The notes: a model not told the origin generated them from the letters alone. A stretch of DNA of 64,000 nt from Persicirhabdus sediminis (GCF_016595495.1 NZ_JAENIM010000016.1:64001-128000); one strand, 5' to 3'. Shown: positions 1-10,500, counted from the stretch's first letter. Numbers and translations: made by a program.

Positions 1-1521
1 AGCTCTATGAGTGACGTGAATGGTGTTATTCAATTCTGGCGCAAATGACTCAGCTGCTAGGAATGTTGGAAGTTTGCTTAGATCTAGAGCAATGGCACCT
101 TGTTTGGTAGCGCTCACGGTACGCGGTTGGATTGGGAAAGATTCATCATTAAAATTCCACGCACGGTAGTGTGCTTGCGAGCCAACGAGTGGGTGTGTTG
201 GCCGCAGATAGTACAGGCTGCGTTGACTACCTCCAAGCTGGGTAGCTGTGATGCAGATGCCGTCAACACTAGTGGATCCTTGGTGTGGGTAGGTGCTAAC
301 AATTTCGATTGTCAGGGAGCACTGTCTAGCACCACGTGAATAGTCGTCCCATGCCGTTGGTGAAAATGATGTTCCGTTATTATTGTAGTTGCCGTGATAC
401 TTGAAGAAGTCGATCCCTCTATTTATGGGGATGAAGTTAACTTTACCGGAGTCAGATGAGCGAGAGATGGGGAAGAAATTCTCCTCATTTGAGTAGATGT
501 TAGCATTTTTGTTATTGAAGTCTTCGCGAGACATCTGCGCTAGATCAATACCCGTGATGTCGCTCATATCTGAGATTTCACCGCCACGTCTTGTTGCGAT
601 GCCATCTACTTGTGTTCCTGCGGCAGCCTGGCGTACTTCGGATGCAAAGATTCGGCCCTCGATGTTGATATTATTCTCACCCCAGTTGCTGTTGTTATCA
701 TGCTGTCCCATCTTCATGAAAGCATCAGCTGAAATGGGGAGCTGTGAGGGGATTTCGTACAGCGATATCATGTAGTGCTTGGTTGTACTTCCAAGCTTGG
801 TATTGTCGCTGTCTACAGATGCAAAATCGACGGCAAATGCCCACCAGTTGTGTTTGGCTAGGATTAGCTCGCCTGGTTTAGAATATCCAAATTGTATGTT
901 AGGGTAGGGCGTTAGTGTGTATTGATTAAAAGAATTACCATCGAAGTATCCTTTACTTAGGCAGATAACAGGAGCCTCGAGGTCGTGGCCAGGGCTCAGT
1001 GCTGCATTACTATAGCTTACTGGCTGAGGTGTATCTACTTTGCTGCTAGGTTCAACAAAGACATATTTGCCATTATTTAGCCCGGCGTTGGTTAGCCCGT
1101 GAATACTAGTTAGGAAAGAATTGTCAGTGTCACCGCTGTTGCCAATGATCTGGCTATCATTTTTGATACTAGCTACAATTCCAGTTAGTGAGCTCTCTGC
1201 GTTAGCTTGTTGAATGGCAGACTCAAAAATTGACGCCCAAGAAATATCCGTGACAGGTGAGTTGCCAGCTCCAGAACCGTCCATCATCGCTTTCTGCGCT
1301 CGTTCAGGAACGATGTGAACTAGGGCACGTAGAAAGGCATCCTCTTTATCGCTATAGTCTAAGCGCAGGTGGGTTTCTTTAGAAACGTCATTCATGGTGT
1401 TCGTGAACTTATAGTTCATGAACATTACGCCCATGATGAGTACGCCCATGCTAACAACAGAAAGCATGACGGCGTACCCATTTTGACTTGTTTGATATTG
1501 GTGGGAGCGTTGCATTATCAT
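1..1521 (-). CDS. Prepilin-like secreted/anchored protein, C-terminus cut by window edge
   Basis: The frame is open for 507 codons from an ATG at 1521 to base 1 with no stop, so the gene continues outside the window. I read every codon. After a short basic leader the N-terminus has a QNGYAVMLSVVSMG stretch: a Gly before an aromatic residue, then a single hydrophobic helix (about residues 14-36). This resembles PilX/GspK-type minor pseudopilins, which often lack the usual Glu5. The rest is a hydrophilic, Asn/Ser-rich ectodomain with no motif I recognise. An alternative ATG lies two codons downstream. It is the last gene of a minus-strand cassette with 1551-3959, so it probably acts at the cell surface with those proteins. 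It may be a Verru_Chthon-cassette-type protein, but I cannot confirm that from sequence alone. Confidence 0.6.
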   Translation of the reverse strand, partial: MIMQRSHQYQTSQNGYAVMLSVVSMGVLIMGVMFMNYKFTNTMNDVSKETHLRLDYSDKEDAFLRALVHIVPERAQKAMMDGSGAGNSPVTDISWASIFESAIQQANAESSLTGIVASIKNDSQIIGNSGDTDNSFLTSIHGLTNAGLNNGKYVFVEPSSKVDTPQPVSYSNAALSPGHDLEAPVICLSKGYFDGNSFNQYTLTPYPNIQFGYSKPGELILAKHNWWAFAVDFASVDSDNTKLGSTTKHYMISLYEIPSQLPISADAFMKMGQHDNNSNWGENNINIEGRIFASEVRQAAAGTQVDGIATRRGGEISDMSDITGIDLAQMSREDFNNKNANIYSNEENFFPISRSSDSGKVNFIPINRGIDFFKYHGNYNNNGTSFSPTAWDDYSRGARQCSLTIEIVSTYPHQGSTSVDGICITATQLGGSQRSLYYLRPTHPLVGSQAHYRAWNFNDESFPIQPRTVSATKQGAIALDLSKLPTFLAAESFAPELNNTIHVTHRA

Positions 1522-1550
1522 CGTCAGTCAGTTAGTTTTGTAACTAGGTT

Positions 1551-2789
1551 TTATTGTATGCCATTGATGTCGGCATTCACCTTGATCCTTGGATAAATGT
1601 AGAATCTTTCGCTAGCTAGCAGCTCTGGTTCAGATTTTACTGGAGAACTATGATAGACTTCGATGTGCCAGTGGCCACCGCTAGTAGCGTAGGCTCCTAG
1701 ATCCTGAATTATATTGCTGGTGGAAATTGGCTCACTATCAGTTTGTACTGTTTTGACGAGAATTCCGTTTTCTACGCTAGGGTTAAATGGCTGCCCATCT
1801 TTGCGGATGATCGTATAGGTATCACTTCCCGGATAGAGCTTGTTGTAGTCTACAGTGACCTGAGGCAGTTCAACGCTAGAGTACGAAGATGTCGCTTCTA
1901 GTCCTGAAATAGCAGCTGTTGGCATTGGGAATACCCGCATGGTCACAGTATTGAGGATTTCTTCCTCACCTAGCTTATTGAGTAGGACGTTTTTAATAAT
2001 TTCGTCATCAATAGTTGGGTCATTACCTTCTGGCGGTGGTTTATTCCCTGGGTTACTAGGGTCCCAGCCACCAGTATTATTACCGTGGCCGTTGTTGCCA
2101 TTATATTTCAGCGGGATCGAGTAGACGGTGATGTACTCCCATCCGTCAGCTTGGTCCTGCGGGCTTGCTGCAATATTGACCGCTCCTGTGAAATCATCTT
2201 CATAGCTACCGTCTTGGCTGATGCCGATAGCGCTGACTTCTTCTCGCTTTTTACCTGGAGGGTTTTTGTCGTATTCGTGATGTTTGATTACATTACTAGT
2301 CACGAGAGTCGCGTCATCGTCTGTATATGGAACAAGTCCCTCAACGTCGATGACGATAGAATATCCAAGATCTGCTCGAGTACGCATTTCTGAACCGCCG
2401 CGACTAAGATCAGAGGGGTCGTAAGGATGTGGGTTGTATGGGTCAGGGCTGTAGACCGAGTATTCGATAGAAGGGACCACTGCATCGATGAATTTGTGGT
2501 CTAGCATCCATGAACCATTGCCGTTTTTTTCTATGCAATGGAGCTCAAATACGGTTCCACCTTCATACACTGGATTTTGCGCATCATCGGTACCACGTTG
2601 CTGTTTGGTTTCCCAGTAGGCGATTGGTAGGGTTTCGTCTACCGGTACTTCGCGGATGAAGTTTTGGTAATTCTTGTTATTTCCATTGCCGTTACCATTG
2701 TTCATATTGGCTTGCGCCTGAACTGGCTGGTAAATAGCTGCGAGAAATGTGCAGGCTAGTAGGCTTAATTTAGCGAAATTCGTTTTCAT
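1551..2789 (-). CDS. Secreted hypothetical protein of prepilin-like cassette
   Basis: A 412-residue protein with a clear signal peptide (residues 1 to about 25, ending VQAQA). An Asn/Gly-rich linker follows the signal peptide, and a second Asn/Gly/Pro-rich linker lies near residues 230-260. Both flank beta-rich segments, which suggests separate extracellular domains. No catalytic motif is visible. Its ATG overlaps the stop codon of the upstream gene (TAATG at 2787-2791), so the two are translationally coupled. It ends 30 bases before the prepilin-like gene. Family and function are not recognised. Context suggests a surface or pilus-associated structural protein. Confidence 0.6.
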   Translation of the reverse strand: MKTNFAKLSLLACTFLAAIYQPVQAQANMNNGNGNGNNKNYQNFIREVPVDETLPIAYWETKQQRGTDDAQNPVYEGGTVFELHCIEKNGNGSWMLDHKFIDAVVPSIEYSVYSPDPYNPHPYDPSDLSRGGSEMRTRADLGYSIVIDVEGLVPYTDDDATLVTSNVIKHHEYDKNPPGKKREEVSAIGISQDGSYEDDFTGAVNIAASPQDQADGWEYITVYSIPLKYNGNNGHGNNTGGWDPSNPGNKPPPEGNDPTIDDEIIKNVLLNKLGEEEILNTVTMRVFPMPTAAISGLEATSSYSSVELPQVTVDYNKLYPGSDTYTIIRKDGQPFNPSVENGILVKTVQTDSEPISTSNIIQDLGAYATSGGHWHIEVYHSSPVKSEPELLASERFYIYPRIKVNADINGIQ

Positions 2790-3214
2790 TACTGATGGTT
2801 GTTATCCTCGGTATTTTGTTTGAGGGGTTTAACTTCAATTGGCCTGCCAGCATTGGTGGCGACAACGATTACGCGCTGCATCTCGAAGAGTTCTTGGCGG
2901 TCTTCGGCGATGGCGATGTTACCTTTTGCTTGTTCGTAGCTGATTTCCTCAGCGCGCACTAAACTTCGGTTTGTAGATGTGAATGTTTGCCAATCAACAA
3001 GTTCGCCTTGCGGTTTGCTTAACACATTTTTTTTCAGGTACTCAGGTACGTGCAGCAGGGATCCCTTTGGCACGATGGTCCAGGTAGATCCGTTACTGAG
3101 TATTTCTGAAGTCTCCATGATGCTCAGTTGTGAGCGTCTAGGGAGCTCAGAAGCAAACACATAGCTTGGGATAGATGCCAATACCAAGGCACCCGCATAG
3201 ATGATAGATTTCAT
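2789..3214 (-). CDS. Small secreted hypothetical protein of prepilin-like cassette
   Basis: A 141-residue protein with a signal peptide (residues 1 to about 22, cleavage near YVFA-SE). The mature part is mixed alpha/beta and hydrophilic, with a WTIVPKGSLLHVP segment and a WQTF motif, and it ends in a charged Glu/Asn-rich tail. No known domain is recognised. It overlaps the next gene by one base and lies 22 bases downstream of the previous one, so it is in the middle of the cassette operon. Confidence 0.6.
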   Translation of the reverse strand: MKSIIYAGALVLASIPSYVFASELPRRSQLSIMETSEILSNGSTWTIVPKGSLLHVPEYLKKNVLSKPQGELVDWQTFTSTNRSLVRAEEISYEQAKGNIAIAEDRQELFEMQRVIVVATNAGRPIEVKPLKQNTEDNNHQ

Positions 3215-3236
3215 GTAGGGACAATGAGGTTGTCTG

Positions 3237-3959
3237 TTACTTGAAAGAAACTAAGAAGACCATGTCTAGCATGTCGTAACCTTTATCAGCTGGGTCACCT
3301 GACTGCTCGAATGTGAATCTTCTATCTAGCTCAACAACAAAGAGAACGTCAGCTGGGCCGATGCTTACGCGGCCTGTTTCCTTGTCAATATATGGGTGCA
3401 AGTAGTTAGTTACTTGTCCATTGCGAGCCATAGGCGTGACAGCTGGGAATTCATCACCATTGCGAAGTACTGCAAAGGAATGATCAGGGTTATCCAGTGG
3501 TGTATTTGTCCAACGGAAGTAGCTGCCTGACTCTTCGCTGAGTCCCATCATGCCAAAGTTGATTTTCTGGCCAGCGGCCACAGTGGTGCTGAATAGAGGC
3601 TCTTCGGTGGTGACAAATTCTTTAGAGAGACCGCTAAAAATGAGCTGTTCTCTTTTTTCAGTATTTATCTTAAGTTGAATCTGATTCTCACCATTCCAGT
3701 AGTTAGAACCAATGGCTCTAACTTCTAGTAAGCTGTCTTCAGAGGCGATGAGCTGATTTTGCTCATCGATTTTAGGGTCTGTTGGGTATTGGACATCCCA
3801 GGAAACGATGGGGATGGAACCTCCTGCTGTCTGACGTGCGTTCAGAAGTAGTTGGCCAGTCGGGATATTATCAGCGACTGCTGTAGCAATGAGGATGGGG
3901 GCAATTATTCCGTAGGTAATTGCGGCTTTCATCTTAACCGTTTTAAGATCGTGGTGCAT
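3237..3959 (-). CDS. Secreted hypothetical protein, first gene of prepilin-like cassette
   Basis: Up to 240 residues. An internal ATG at 3932 gives a more conventional signal peptide (MKAAITYGIIAPILIATAVA). I kept the longer frame because neither start has a clear Shine-Dalgarno. The mature part is beta-rich and ends in hydrophobic/aromatic residues (MVFLVSFK). A segment near the end (ADVLFVVELDRRFTF) looks like an exposed beta strand plus turn. Family not recognised. With the three downstream minus-strand genes it forms one likely transcription unit of exported proteins. Confidence 0.6.
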   Translation of the reverse strand: MHHDLKTVKMKAAITYGIIAPILIATAVADNIPTGQLLLNARQTAGGSIPIVSWDVQYPTDPKIDEQNQLIASEDSLLEVRAIGSNYWNGENQIQLKINTEKREQLIFSGLSKEFVTTEEPLFSTTVAAGQKINFGMMGLSEESGSYFRWTNTPLDNPDHSFAVLRNGDEFPAVTPMARNGQVTNYLHPYIDKETGRVSIGPADVLFVVELDRRFTFEQSGDPADKGYDMLDMVFLVSFK

Positions 3960-4234
3960 GGCGGAGCAAACCTATTCTTGAAACGCTTACGGTCAAACGA
4001 TTGAGGGTTATTCACGAAATAAAGCTATTGTTTACTGAGTCGCTAGTATTAAGCCTAATTCGCCATTCAATATGTGGCCTTATTTTGCTGGCTGGCTGAT
4101 TAATTCACTGTAGTTGAATTGATTGCCTTGGGGGGGCGATTGATTAAACGTCTGTGAGGTGCAAGGGAATGTCAAAGTGTCAAACCAGCTATGAGCTCAT
4201 GCTTGCTGAATTGCCATCTGCGCTAACTAGCAAA

Positions 4235-5020
4235 TTACATGCCTGGAAGTTTCCAGTCGAGCCACGGGCCTTTGATGACCTCGTATTCTTCGATGAATTT
4301 CCAGCTGATACGTGAATTTTTCTGCATGCCTAGGTAATCGCGCACCGCTGGGCTGACCTGAATGGCGGCTGGTGAGCTGGCGAGGCGTAGCGCTGGATAA
4401 CGAGCTTTAAATACATAAGCCCAGTCGTCCTCAGCATAGGGGCCGACGTCTTGCCATTGAGCGTAACAAACTTTGCCGCGATAATGCAGCGCGACCCAGC
4501 GGTTTTGGCAGACTGATTTCCCCTCGGTATGTTGAACCTTCCAGAACCACGGCACCGCTTCAGCGGCGTAGGGGCAGCGTGCTCCGTTAGCTAGTAGGTC
4601 ATTGTATGGCAGTGCGATATAAAATGGATTGCTCTTGGGGATGAAATCACGCGGCGCATAGCCCTTGCGAAAAACCGGGTGGTCGACTCCGCCGTAGTTT
4701 TCTTGCCAGTTTGGATCCCAAGCACTTTTGGAGTAATCTTTACCTTTGCCGCGAAATGGCTTCTGGCCAATATAGAAAATATCAGCGGTGATGCCACGGC
4801 GCCACGGGTGCTCGTTGTCTTGCCATTCTTGAGCTTCTTCGGCAATTTCACGCGCTTTTGGCGGGGCCTCAAAGACCTTAAAACGTGCCGCGAGGTTGCG
4901 CTCCTGAACATCACTCACAAATTGCTCGTGAGCTTCATTGAGTTGATCTTGCAAGCTTATGCCTGCCTGACCAGCAGCTACCATCAGCCAGATGGAAATG
5001 GATGTGACTAAGGCTTTCAT
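4235..5020 (-). CDS. Secreted protein, possible double-psi beta-barrel (RlpA/expansin-like)
   Basis: A 261-residue protein with an N-terminal signal peptide (residues 1 to about 19). A helical segment is followed by a C-terminal region (about 90-235) reminiscent of double-psi beta-barrel folds. It has an ADIFYIG strand, a NPFYIALPYND strand, Cys residues in ARCPY and VCQNRW, a CYAQWQDVGPY strand with the D-x-GP pattern, and VSPAVRDYLGM, which resembles the D-x-S-P-x-x-F-x-x-L helix of that fold. The assignment is by pattern only. If correct, it would act on or bind cell-wall glycans in the periplasm. It is transcribed divergently from uvrB, and the 116-base gap holds a strong inverted repeat. 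Confidence 0.5.
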   Translation of the reverse strand: MKALVTSISIWLMVAAGQAGISLQDQLNEAHEQFVSDVQERNLAARFKVFEAPPKAREIAEEAQEWQDNEHPWRRGITADIFYIGQKPFRGKGKDYSKSAWDPNWQENYGGVDHPVFRKGYAPRDFIPKSNPFYIALPYNDLLANGARCPYAAEAVPWFWKVQHTEGKSVCQNRWVALHYRGKVCYAQWQDVGPYAEDDWAYVFKARYPALRLASSPAAIQVSPAVRDYLGMQKNSRISWKFIEEYEVIKGPWLDWKLPGM

Positions 5021-5065
5021 TGTCCGTGAACTTTAATAGCGAGAAATGGGCGTTTTGCGAAGCAA

Positions 5066-5098
5066 AAGTGATACTGTAGATTTGCAGGTGTATCACTT
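5066..5098. promoter_or_regulatory. Operator-like inverted repeat in the uvrB divergent promoter region
   Basis: Two perfect 9-base arms, AAGTGATAC (5066-5074) and GTATCACTT (5090-5098), are separated by 15 bases and lie 38 bases upstream of the chosen uvrB start. Just left of it, TTTTGC-GAA-GCAAAA forms a second small palindrome. The arms resemble a dimeric regulator site. Which protein binds, and whether it is the local SOS repressor, cannot be told from the sequence. Confidence 0.4.
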
Positions 5099-5136
5099 GC
5101 CCAGCTGGCGAGATGGTGACATGGTTCACTCAGATC

Positions 5137-7317
5137 ATGAGATTTGAGCTACAGAGTGACTATCAACCACAAGGCGATCAAGCGCAGGCGATTGGTAAAT
5201 TGGTAAAATCCTTAGCGGCTGGAAACCAACACCAAACGCTGATGGGCGTGACGGGGTCTGGTAAAACATTCAGCATGGCAAACTTGATTCAGCAGGTGGG
5301 GAAGCCGACGCTGATCATGAGCCATAACAAAACGCTAGCTGCCCAGCTGTACTCAGAGTTTAAAAATTTCTTTCCTAACAACGCGGTTGAGTACTTCGTT
5401 AGTTACTTCGATTATTACCAGCCAGAGGCGTATATTCCGCGCACGGATACCTACATTGAAAAGGACAGCGCGATTAATGATGAGATCGAGCGGCTGCGCT
5501 TGAGCGCCATGGGCTCATTACTAACAAGGAAAGATGTGATAGTCATCGCCTCGGTGAGCTGCATCTACGGTTTGGGTTCTCCAGAAGATTACGAAGGCAT
5601 GATGTTGCCGGTGCAAGTGGGTCAGACTATGGACCGCGAAAGCTTTCTTGAGCGACTTGTTGGGCTTTTGTTTGAGCGCAATGATATTGCCTTTGAGCGC
5701 GGCCAATTTCGTGTACGTGGAGATGTGGTAGAGGTGCGGCCAGCTTACCTAGAAGATACCGCGATTAGAGTAGAATTCTTTGGTGATGAAATTGATAGAA
5801 TTAGCGAAGTCAATGCCACCACGGGTGCGCAGTGTGACAAACTTAATGATCACACATTTTTTCCAGCCAAACAATTTGTCACCTCAGCTGATAAGATTAA
5901 GAAGGCGATTGTCTTGATCCGCAAGGAGATGGAAGAGCGGGTGAAGTGGTTTGAAAAAAATGACCAGTTAGTGGAGGCTCAGCGATTGCGTATGCGCACT
6001 GAGTACGACATCGAGATGATGCAGGAAATGGGGTTTTGCCAGGGGATTGAAAATTACTCGCGCCACCTAACTGGGAGAAGGCCGGGCGCAACTCCATATA
6101 CATTGCTAGACTTCTTTCCTGATGACTTTTTGTTATTGGTAGACGAGAGTCACGTGTCGGTACCGCAAATTGGCGGCATGTACGAGGGTGATAAAAGCCG
6201 TAAAACCGTGCTGGTTGATCATGGGTTCCGGCTGCCGAGTGCATTAGATAACCGACCACTGCGATTCGAGGAATACATGCGCGCCACAGGCAACCGTGTC
6301 TATGTGTCAGCGACTCCAGGTCCATTTGAGTTGATGAACTCGCGCTCAGATAACAAGAAGTTCATTCCGTGGAAGCGTGGCGAGCTATCAGCTAACGCCG
6401 CACTGCGCCAGATCAAACAAAATATCCGCATTAGCCCATCAGACGAGACGATAGATGCCTTTGATGTTAGCAGTCGTGGGCAGACCTTGGTGGTTGAGCA
6501 AATCATTCGCCCAACGGGTTTGCTAGATCCTATCATTACAATGAAACCACTCGCTGGCCAGATCGACTCGACCATCGAGCTTTGCAGAGACAGGGTGGCT
6601 GTTAATGAACGTGTTCTCGTTACGACGCTGACAAAAAAGACAGCTGAAGATCTGACCGAGTACCTTCAGGGGACGGGTCTAAAAGTTCGCTACATTCATG
6701 CCGATGTGGATACCGTCGAACGAGTAGAAATTTTGCGTGCTTTACGAGCCGCTGAGATTGATGTGCTAGTTGGCATCAACTTGCTGCGAGAGGGCTTAGA
6801 TCTACCAGAGGTTTCGCTAGTTTGTATTCTTGATGCTGACAAAGAAGGATTCCTGCGTAATGAAACGAGCTTGATCCAAACCGCTGGGCGAGCAGCTCGT
6901 CACGAGCGTGGCGAGTGTGTTCTCTTTTGTGATAAAATCACAGATTCTATCCAAGCGCTGCTAGACGTTAGTAAGTACCGTCGCGAAAAACAAGTGGCAT
7001 ACAATCTGACCCACGGGATCACGCCGAAGAGTGTGGTGCGCCCAGTGCAGGAAAGTCTACACCACCCTAACTACCAGGAAAAGGTCAAGAACCTAGCGAC
7101 TGGAATGGTAGCGGAAGATGCTGCCGACTTCGATGCCTTTGCATTGATGGCTGAGCTGCGTGAGCAAATGCTAGAGGCTTCAGCCAAACTCGAATTCGAA
7201 AAAGCTGCTCACTTGCGCGACCAAATCAAAGAATTGGAGAAACGTGACGGGGGAGCTGGCAATGATGCGCTGCCAAAGGAAAAACCACGCAAAAAGGTGC
7301 GCTACGATAAATCCTAG
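5137..7317 (+). CDS. uvrB: Excinuclease ABC subunit UvrB
   Basis: UvrB is the damage-verification helicase-like subunit of nucleotide excision repair. It is loaded by UvrA and then recruits UvrC. Visible are Walker A GVTGSGKT (residues 37-44), the YFDYYQPEAYIP region leading into the beta-hairpin, the LLLVDESHVSVPQ Walker B/DExH motif, the C-terminal helicase motifs (HADVDTVERVEILRALR; QTAGRAARH), and a UVR motif near residues 670-703. A Lys-rich tail of about 25 residues follows. The first in-frame ATG is 24 bases upstream (5113). I chose 5137 because MRFELQSDYQPQGDQ aligns with the start of known UvrB proteins. At 726 residues it is slightly longer than E. coli UvrB (673). Confidence 0.97.
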   Translation: MRFELQSDYQPQGDQAQAIGKLVKSLAAGNQHQTLMGVTGSGKTFSMANLIQQVGKPTLIMSHNKTLAAQLYSEFKNFFPNNAVEYFVSYFDYYQPEAYIPRTDTYIEKDSAINDEIERLRLSAMGSLLTRKDVIVIASVSCIYGLGSPEDYEGMMLPVQVGQTMDRESFLERLVGLLFERNDIAFERGQFRVRGDVVEVRPAYLEDTAIRVEFFGDEIDRISEVNATTGAQCDKLNDHTFFPAKQFVTSADKIKKAIVLIRKEMEERVKWFEKNDQLVEAQRLRMRTEYDIEMMQEMGFCQGIENYSRHLTGRRPGATPYTLLDFFPDDFLLLVDESHVSVPQIGGMYEGDKSRKTVLVDHGFRLPSALDNRPLRFEEYMRATGNRVYVSATPGPFELMNSRSDNKKFIPWKRGELSANAALRQIKQNIRISPSDETIDAFDVSSRGQTLVVEQIIRPTGLLDPIITMKPLAGQIDSTIELCRDRVAVNERVLVTTLTKKTAEDLTEYLQGTGLKVRYIHADVDTVERVEILRALRAAEIDVLVGINLLREGLDLPEVSLVCILDADKEGFLRNETSLIQTAGRAARHERGECVLFCDKITDSIQALLDVSKYRREKQVAYNLTHGITPKSVVRPVQESLHHPNYQEKVKNLATGMVAEDAADFDAFALMAELREQMLEASAKLEFEKAAHLRDQIKELEKRDGGAGNDALPKEKPRKKVRYDKS

Positions 7318-7420
7318 CCGTGCTTGCTAATCTAGCTGGGTGTACTCGTTAGTTTTAAGCTGCGTGTTCAATGTCGTATTCAGCGATGGCTTCTAATTTT
7401 CTAGCTGGCTAAGCATAGCG

Positions 7421-7457
7421 AAAAAAAAGAGCCTGAGGTGAAAGACCTCAGACTCTT
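7421..7457 (-). terminator. Rho-independent terminator of nrdJ
   Basis: An 11-base stem with one mismatch (7429-7439 with 7445-7455) and a 5-base loop is followed, on the minus strand, by eight U residues (7428-7421). It lies about 50 bases after the nrdJ stop and also faces the 3' end of uvrB. Confidence 0.85.
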
Positions 7458-7505
7458 AGTGATTGTTTGTTAGCTGGCTAGGTTTTAGCCAGCTGCTAGA
7501 TCAGC

Positions 7506-10500
7506 TTAGCTGCATCCTTGGCTGGTGCCACACTCGGTGCAGCATCCACATGCGCCAGCACGGATGACCTTGTAGCTGCCGCAGTTAGAACACGGTGTGT
7601 CCATGTAAACATTGGCGAAGGCGCGCTTGAGACGATCTGGGTGGTTGTCGTCTACTTTGTTAGCTGGAACTTTTGCTGAGCTCTGCACGGCGAGGTCGCT
7701 AACTGGGCGGTTGACTGCCTTTTTTTCGATCTCTTCGATGCCAGGTAGAGTAGGGGTGCTGCCGCCTGGTGCGGTAGCTTCCTTGTAGCCAGCGATGTAT
7801 TGGCAGCCGAGCCAGCGGAAGACGTAGTCAATGATACTGGTGGCGTTGCGGATGTCTGGGTTCTTAGTGAATCCGCTAGGCTCAAATCTCTGATAGGCGA
7901 ATTTGTTAACCAGATCTTCAAGAGGTACACCGTACTGCAGCGCTAGTGATGTTAGTGTCGCCACGGTGTCCATCAGTCCACCGATGGTAGATCCTTCTTT
8001 AGACATCTGGATGAAGACTTCGCCTGGGTCGCCATTTTCGTAGTGACCCACCATCAGGTAACCTTCGTGACCTGCGATCTCAAACTTATGCGTTAGAGAG
8101 GTGCGGGTGTCGGAGAGGTGACGGCGTGTTGGCTGCTCAGCGAGCGGCTTGAGGCGGTCAACTTCACCTTGCAGGCCGTCGATTTTGTCGAGCAGTTCGA
8201 TCTGCAGTGTTTCTGAATCTTCACCGCTGCTAGGGCCATGTTTTTTCTTATCAGTAACCACTGGAGCTGAGCGCTTGGAGCCGTCACGATAGATGGCTAC
8301 ACATTTGAGGCCCATTTTCCATGCTTCGATGTATGTCTGCATGATTTCGTCTACAGAGGCCTCTTCTGGCATGTTGACGGTCTTAGAAATAGCACCGCTG
8401 AGGAATGGCTGAGCAGCTGCCATCATGCGCAGGTGGCCCATGTAGCTGAGGCTGCGTGAACCACAACGTGGTGAGAATGCGCAGTCAAATACAGACATGT
8501 GCTCAGGCTTGAGTGGGCTAGCTGCTAGGCATTCGCCGGTGTCTGGATCGATAGCATCTTCCACAGTGTCAAACTCCTCGATGTGAGCGATGACTTTTGC
8601 TTGAGTCTCGTCGTCGTAGCCGAGCTTAGTAAGCGCTTCAGGCACGGTGCGGTTGACTAGCTTGAGCATGCCGCCGCCAGCTAGAAGTTTGTATTTCACC
8701 AGCGCGATGTCTGGCTCGATGCCAGTAGTATCGCAGTCCATGAGGAAGCCGATAGTTCCTGTTGGTGCGAGCACAGTTACTTGGGCGTTGCGGTAGCCGC
8801 TGGCGTCACCCGTGGTGATGGCGTCGTCCCAGAGTTTGCGTGCGTCGTCTACGAGGTGCTCGAATCCAGCTGTGACGTGGATGTTGTTGATCTCATTGCG
8901 GTGCAAGTGCATGACTTCACGCATGCTCTCGACGTTATCAGGATTTTCTGGGTTCTGGAATTTTCCGTATGCGGCGTTGTGGTAACCTTCGAAGGCACCA
9001 AATTTCTCCGCCATAACCGCACTGTGCTGGTAAGCTTGGCCAGTCATCACAGCGGTGATGGCTCCGGCGATGCCACGAGCTTCGTCACTGTCGTAACCAA
9101 ATCCGTAACTCATGATGAGTGAGCCGAGGTTGGCGTAGCCAAGTCCGAGTGTGCGGAATACGTGGCTGTTTTCTGAAATTTCAGCGGTCGGGTAGCTGCT
9201 GCGGTCGACCAAAATATCCTGCGCGGTAATGAAGATACGCACGGCAGATTTGAAGCGCTCGAGGTCAAACTCACCGTCGGCCTTCTTAAACTTCATCAGG
9301 TTGAGAGAAGCGAGGTTGCAGGCGGTATTGTCGAGGAACAAGTACTCAGAACACGGGTTGGTTGAGTTCTGGCGGCCAGATGATTTGCAGGTGTGCCATT
9401 TGTGAATGGTTGAGTCGTACTGCATGCCTGGGTCACCACAGATATGGGTGCCTTTGGCGATCGCCTTGAGCAATGCTTTGGCGTCTTTTTTCTCACACTT
9501 CTTGCCGTCGGTGACGGTGCGTGTCCACCATTCGCCACCACGTTCAGCTGCGTCGAGGAACTCGTCGCTAGCGCGCACGGTGAGGTTTTCGTTTTGGAAC
9601 ATCACTGCGCCGTAAGCTTCGCAGTTGTAGGCTCCGCCGTAGCCAGCGTCGATCAATGCCCAAGCTTTTTTCTCTTCCAGAGTCTTGGCAACGATGAACT
9701 CTTCAATGTCTGGGTGCCAGTCTTTGAGGGTGTTCATCTTGGCTGCACGGCGAGTTTTGCCGCCGCTCTTGACCACGTCTGCGATCTGGTCAAAGACTTT
9801 GAGGAATGAAAGTGGTCCACTTGGGCGGCCGCCGCCGCTCAGTTTTTCACGAGTACTGCGTAGGGTAGAAAGGTCACTGCCGGTGCCGCTGCCGTATTTG
9901 AAAAGCATGGCCTCGCTCTTCGCCAGGCGCATGATGTCTTCCATGTTGTCTTCTACAGACTGGATGAAACAGGCGCTGCCTTGCGGGTATTTGTACTGGC
10001 TGCGTGCGCGCTCAGCTTTTTTGGTTTCTGGGTTGTAAACGTAGTTACCGAGGTCGCCGTCTTTGCCCACGCCGTAGAGGTGGTGGAGGCCAACGTTGAA
10101 CCATACTGGGCTGTTGAATGCGCCAAACTGGTTGATGCACAGCCACACGAGCTCGCTGTAGAAAGTATCGGCATCTTCTTTGCTGGCAAAGTAGCCGTCG
10201 TCGTGGCCCCAGTCAGCTAGTGTGCGGCAGACACGCTCCATGAGCTGGCGCATGCTGCTCTCGCGACCGCCTTCAGTAGGCACGGTGCCGCGCTGGATGT
10301 CGCCGTAGAAATATTTAGAAACGGCAATTTTGCTGGCGAGTTCACTCCAGCCTTTTGGTACTTCAACGTCTTTCTGCTCGAAGACAGCATCTCCGTCGTC
10401 GCCAGTGATGGCTACTTCACGTTTCTCCCATTCGAGCTCGTCGAATGGGTGAGTGCCTTGCTGGCTGAAGACACGCTCAAAGCTAAGGCCTTTGCCTTGC

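Noticed and set aside
8781..10220. Plus-strand frames opposite nrdJ, up to 121 codons
   Set aside because: Antisense shadows of a strongly coding, conserved gene.
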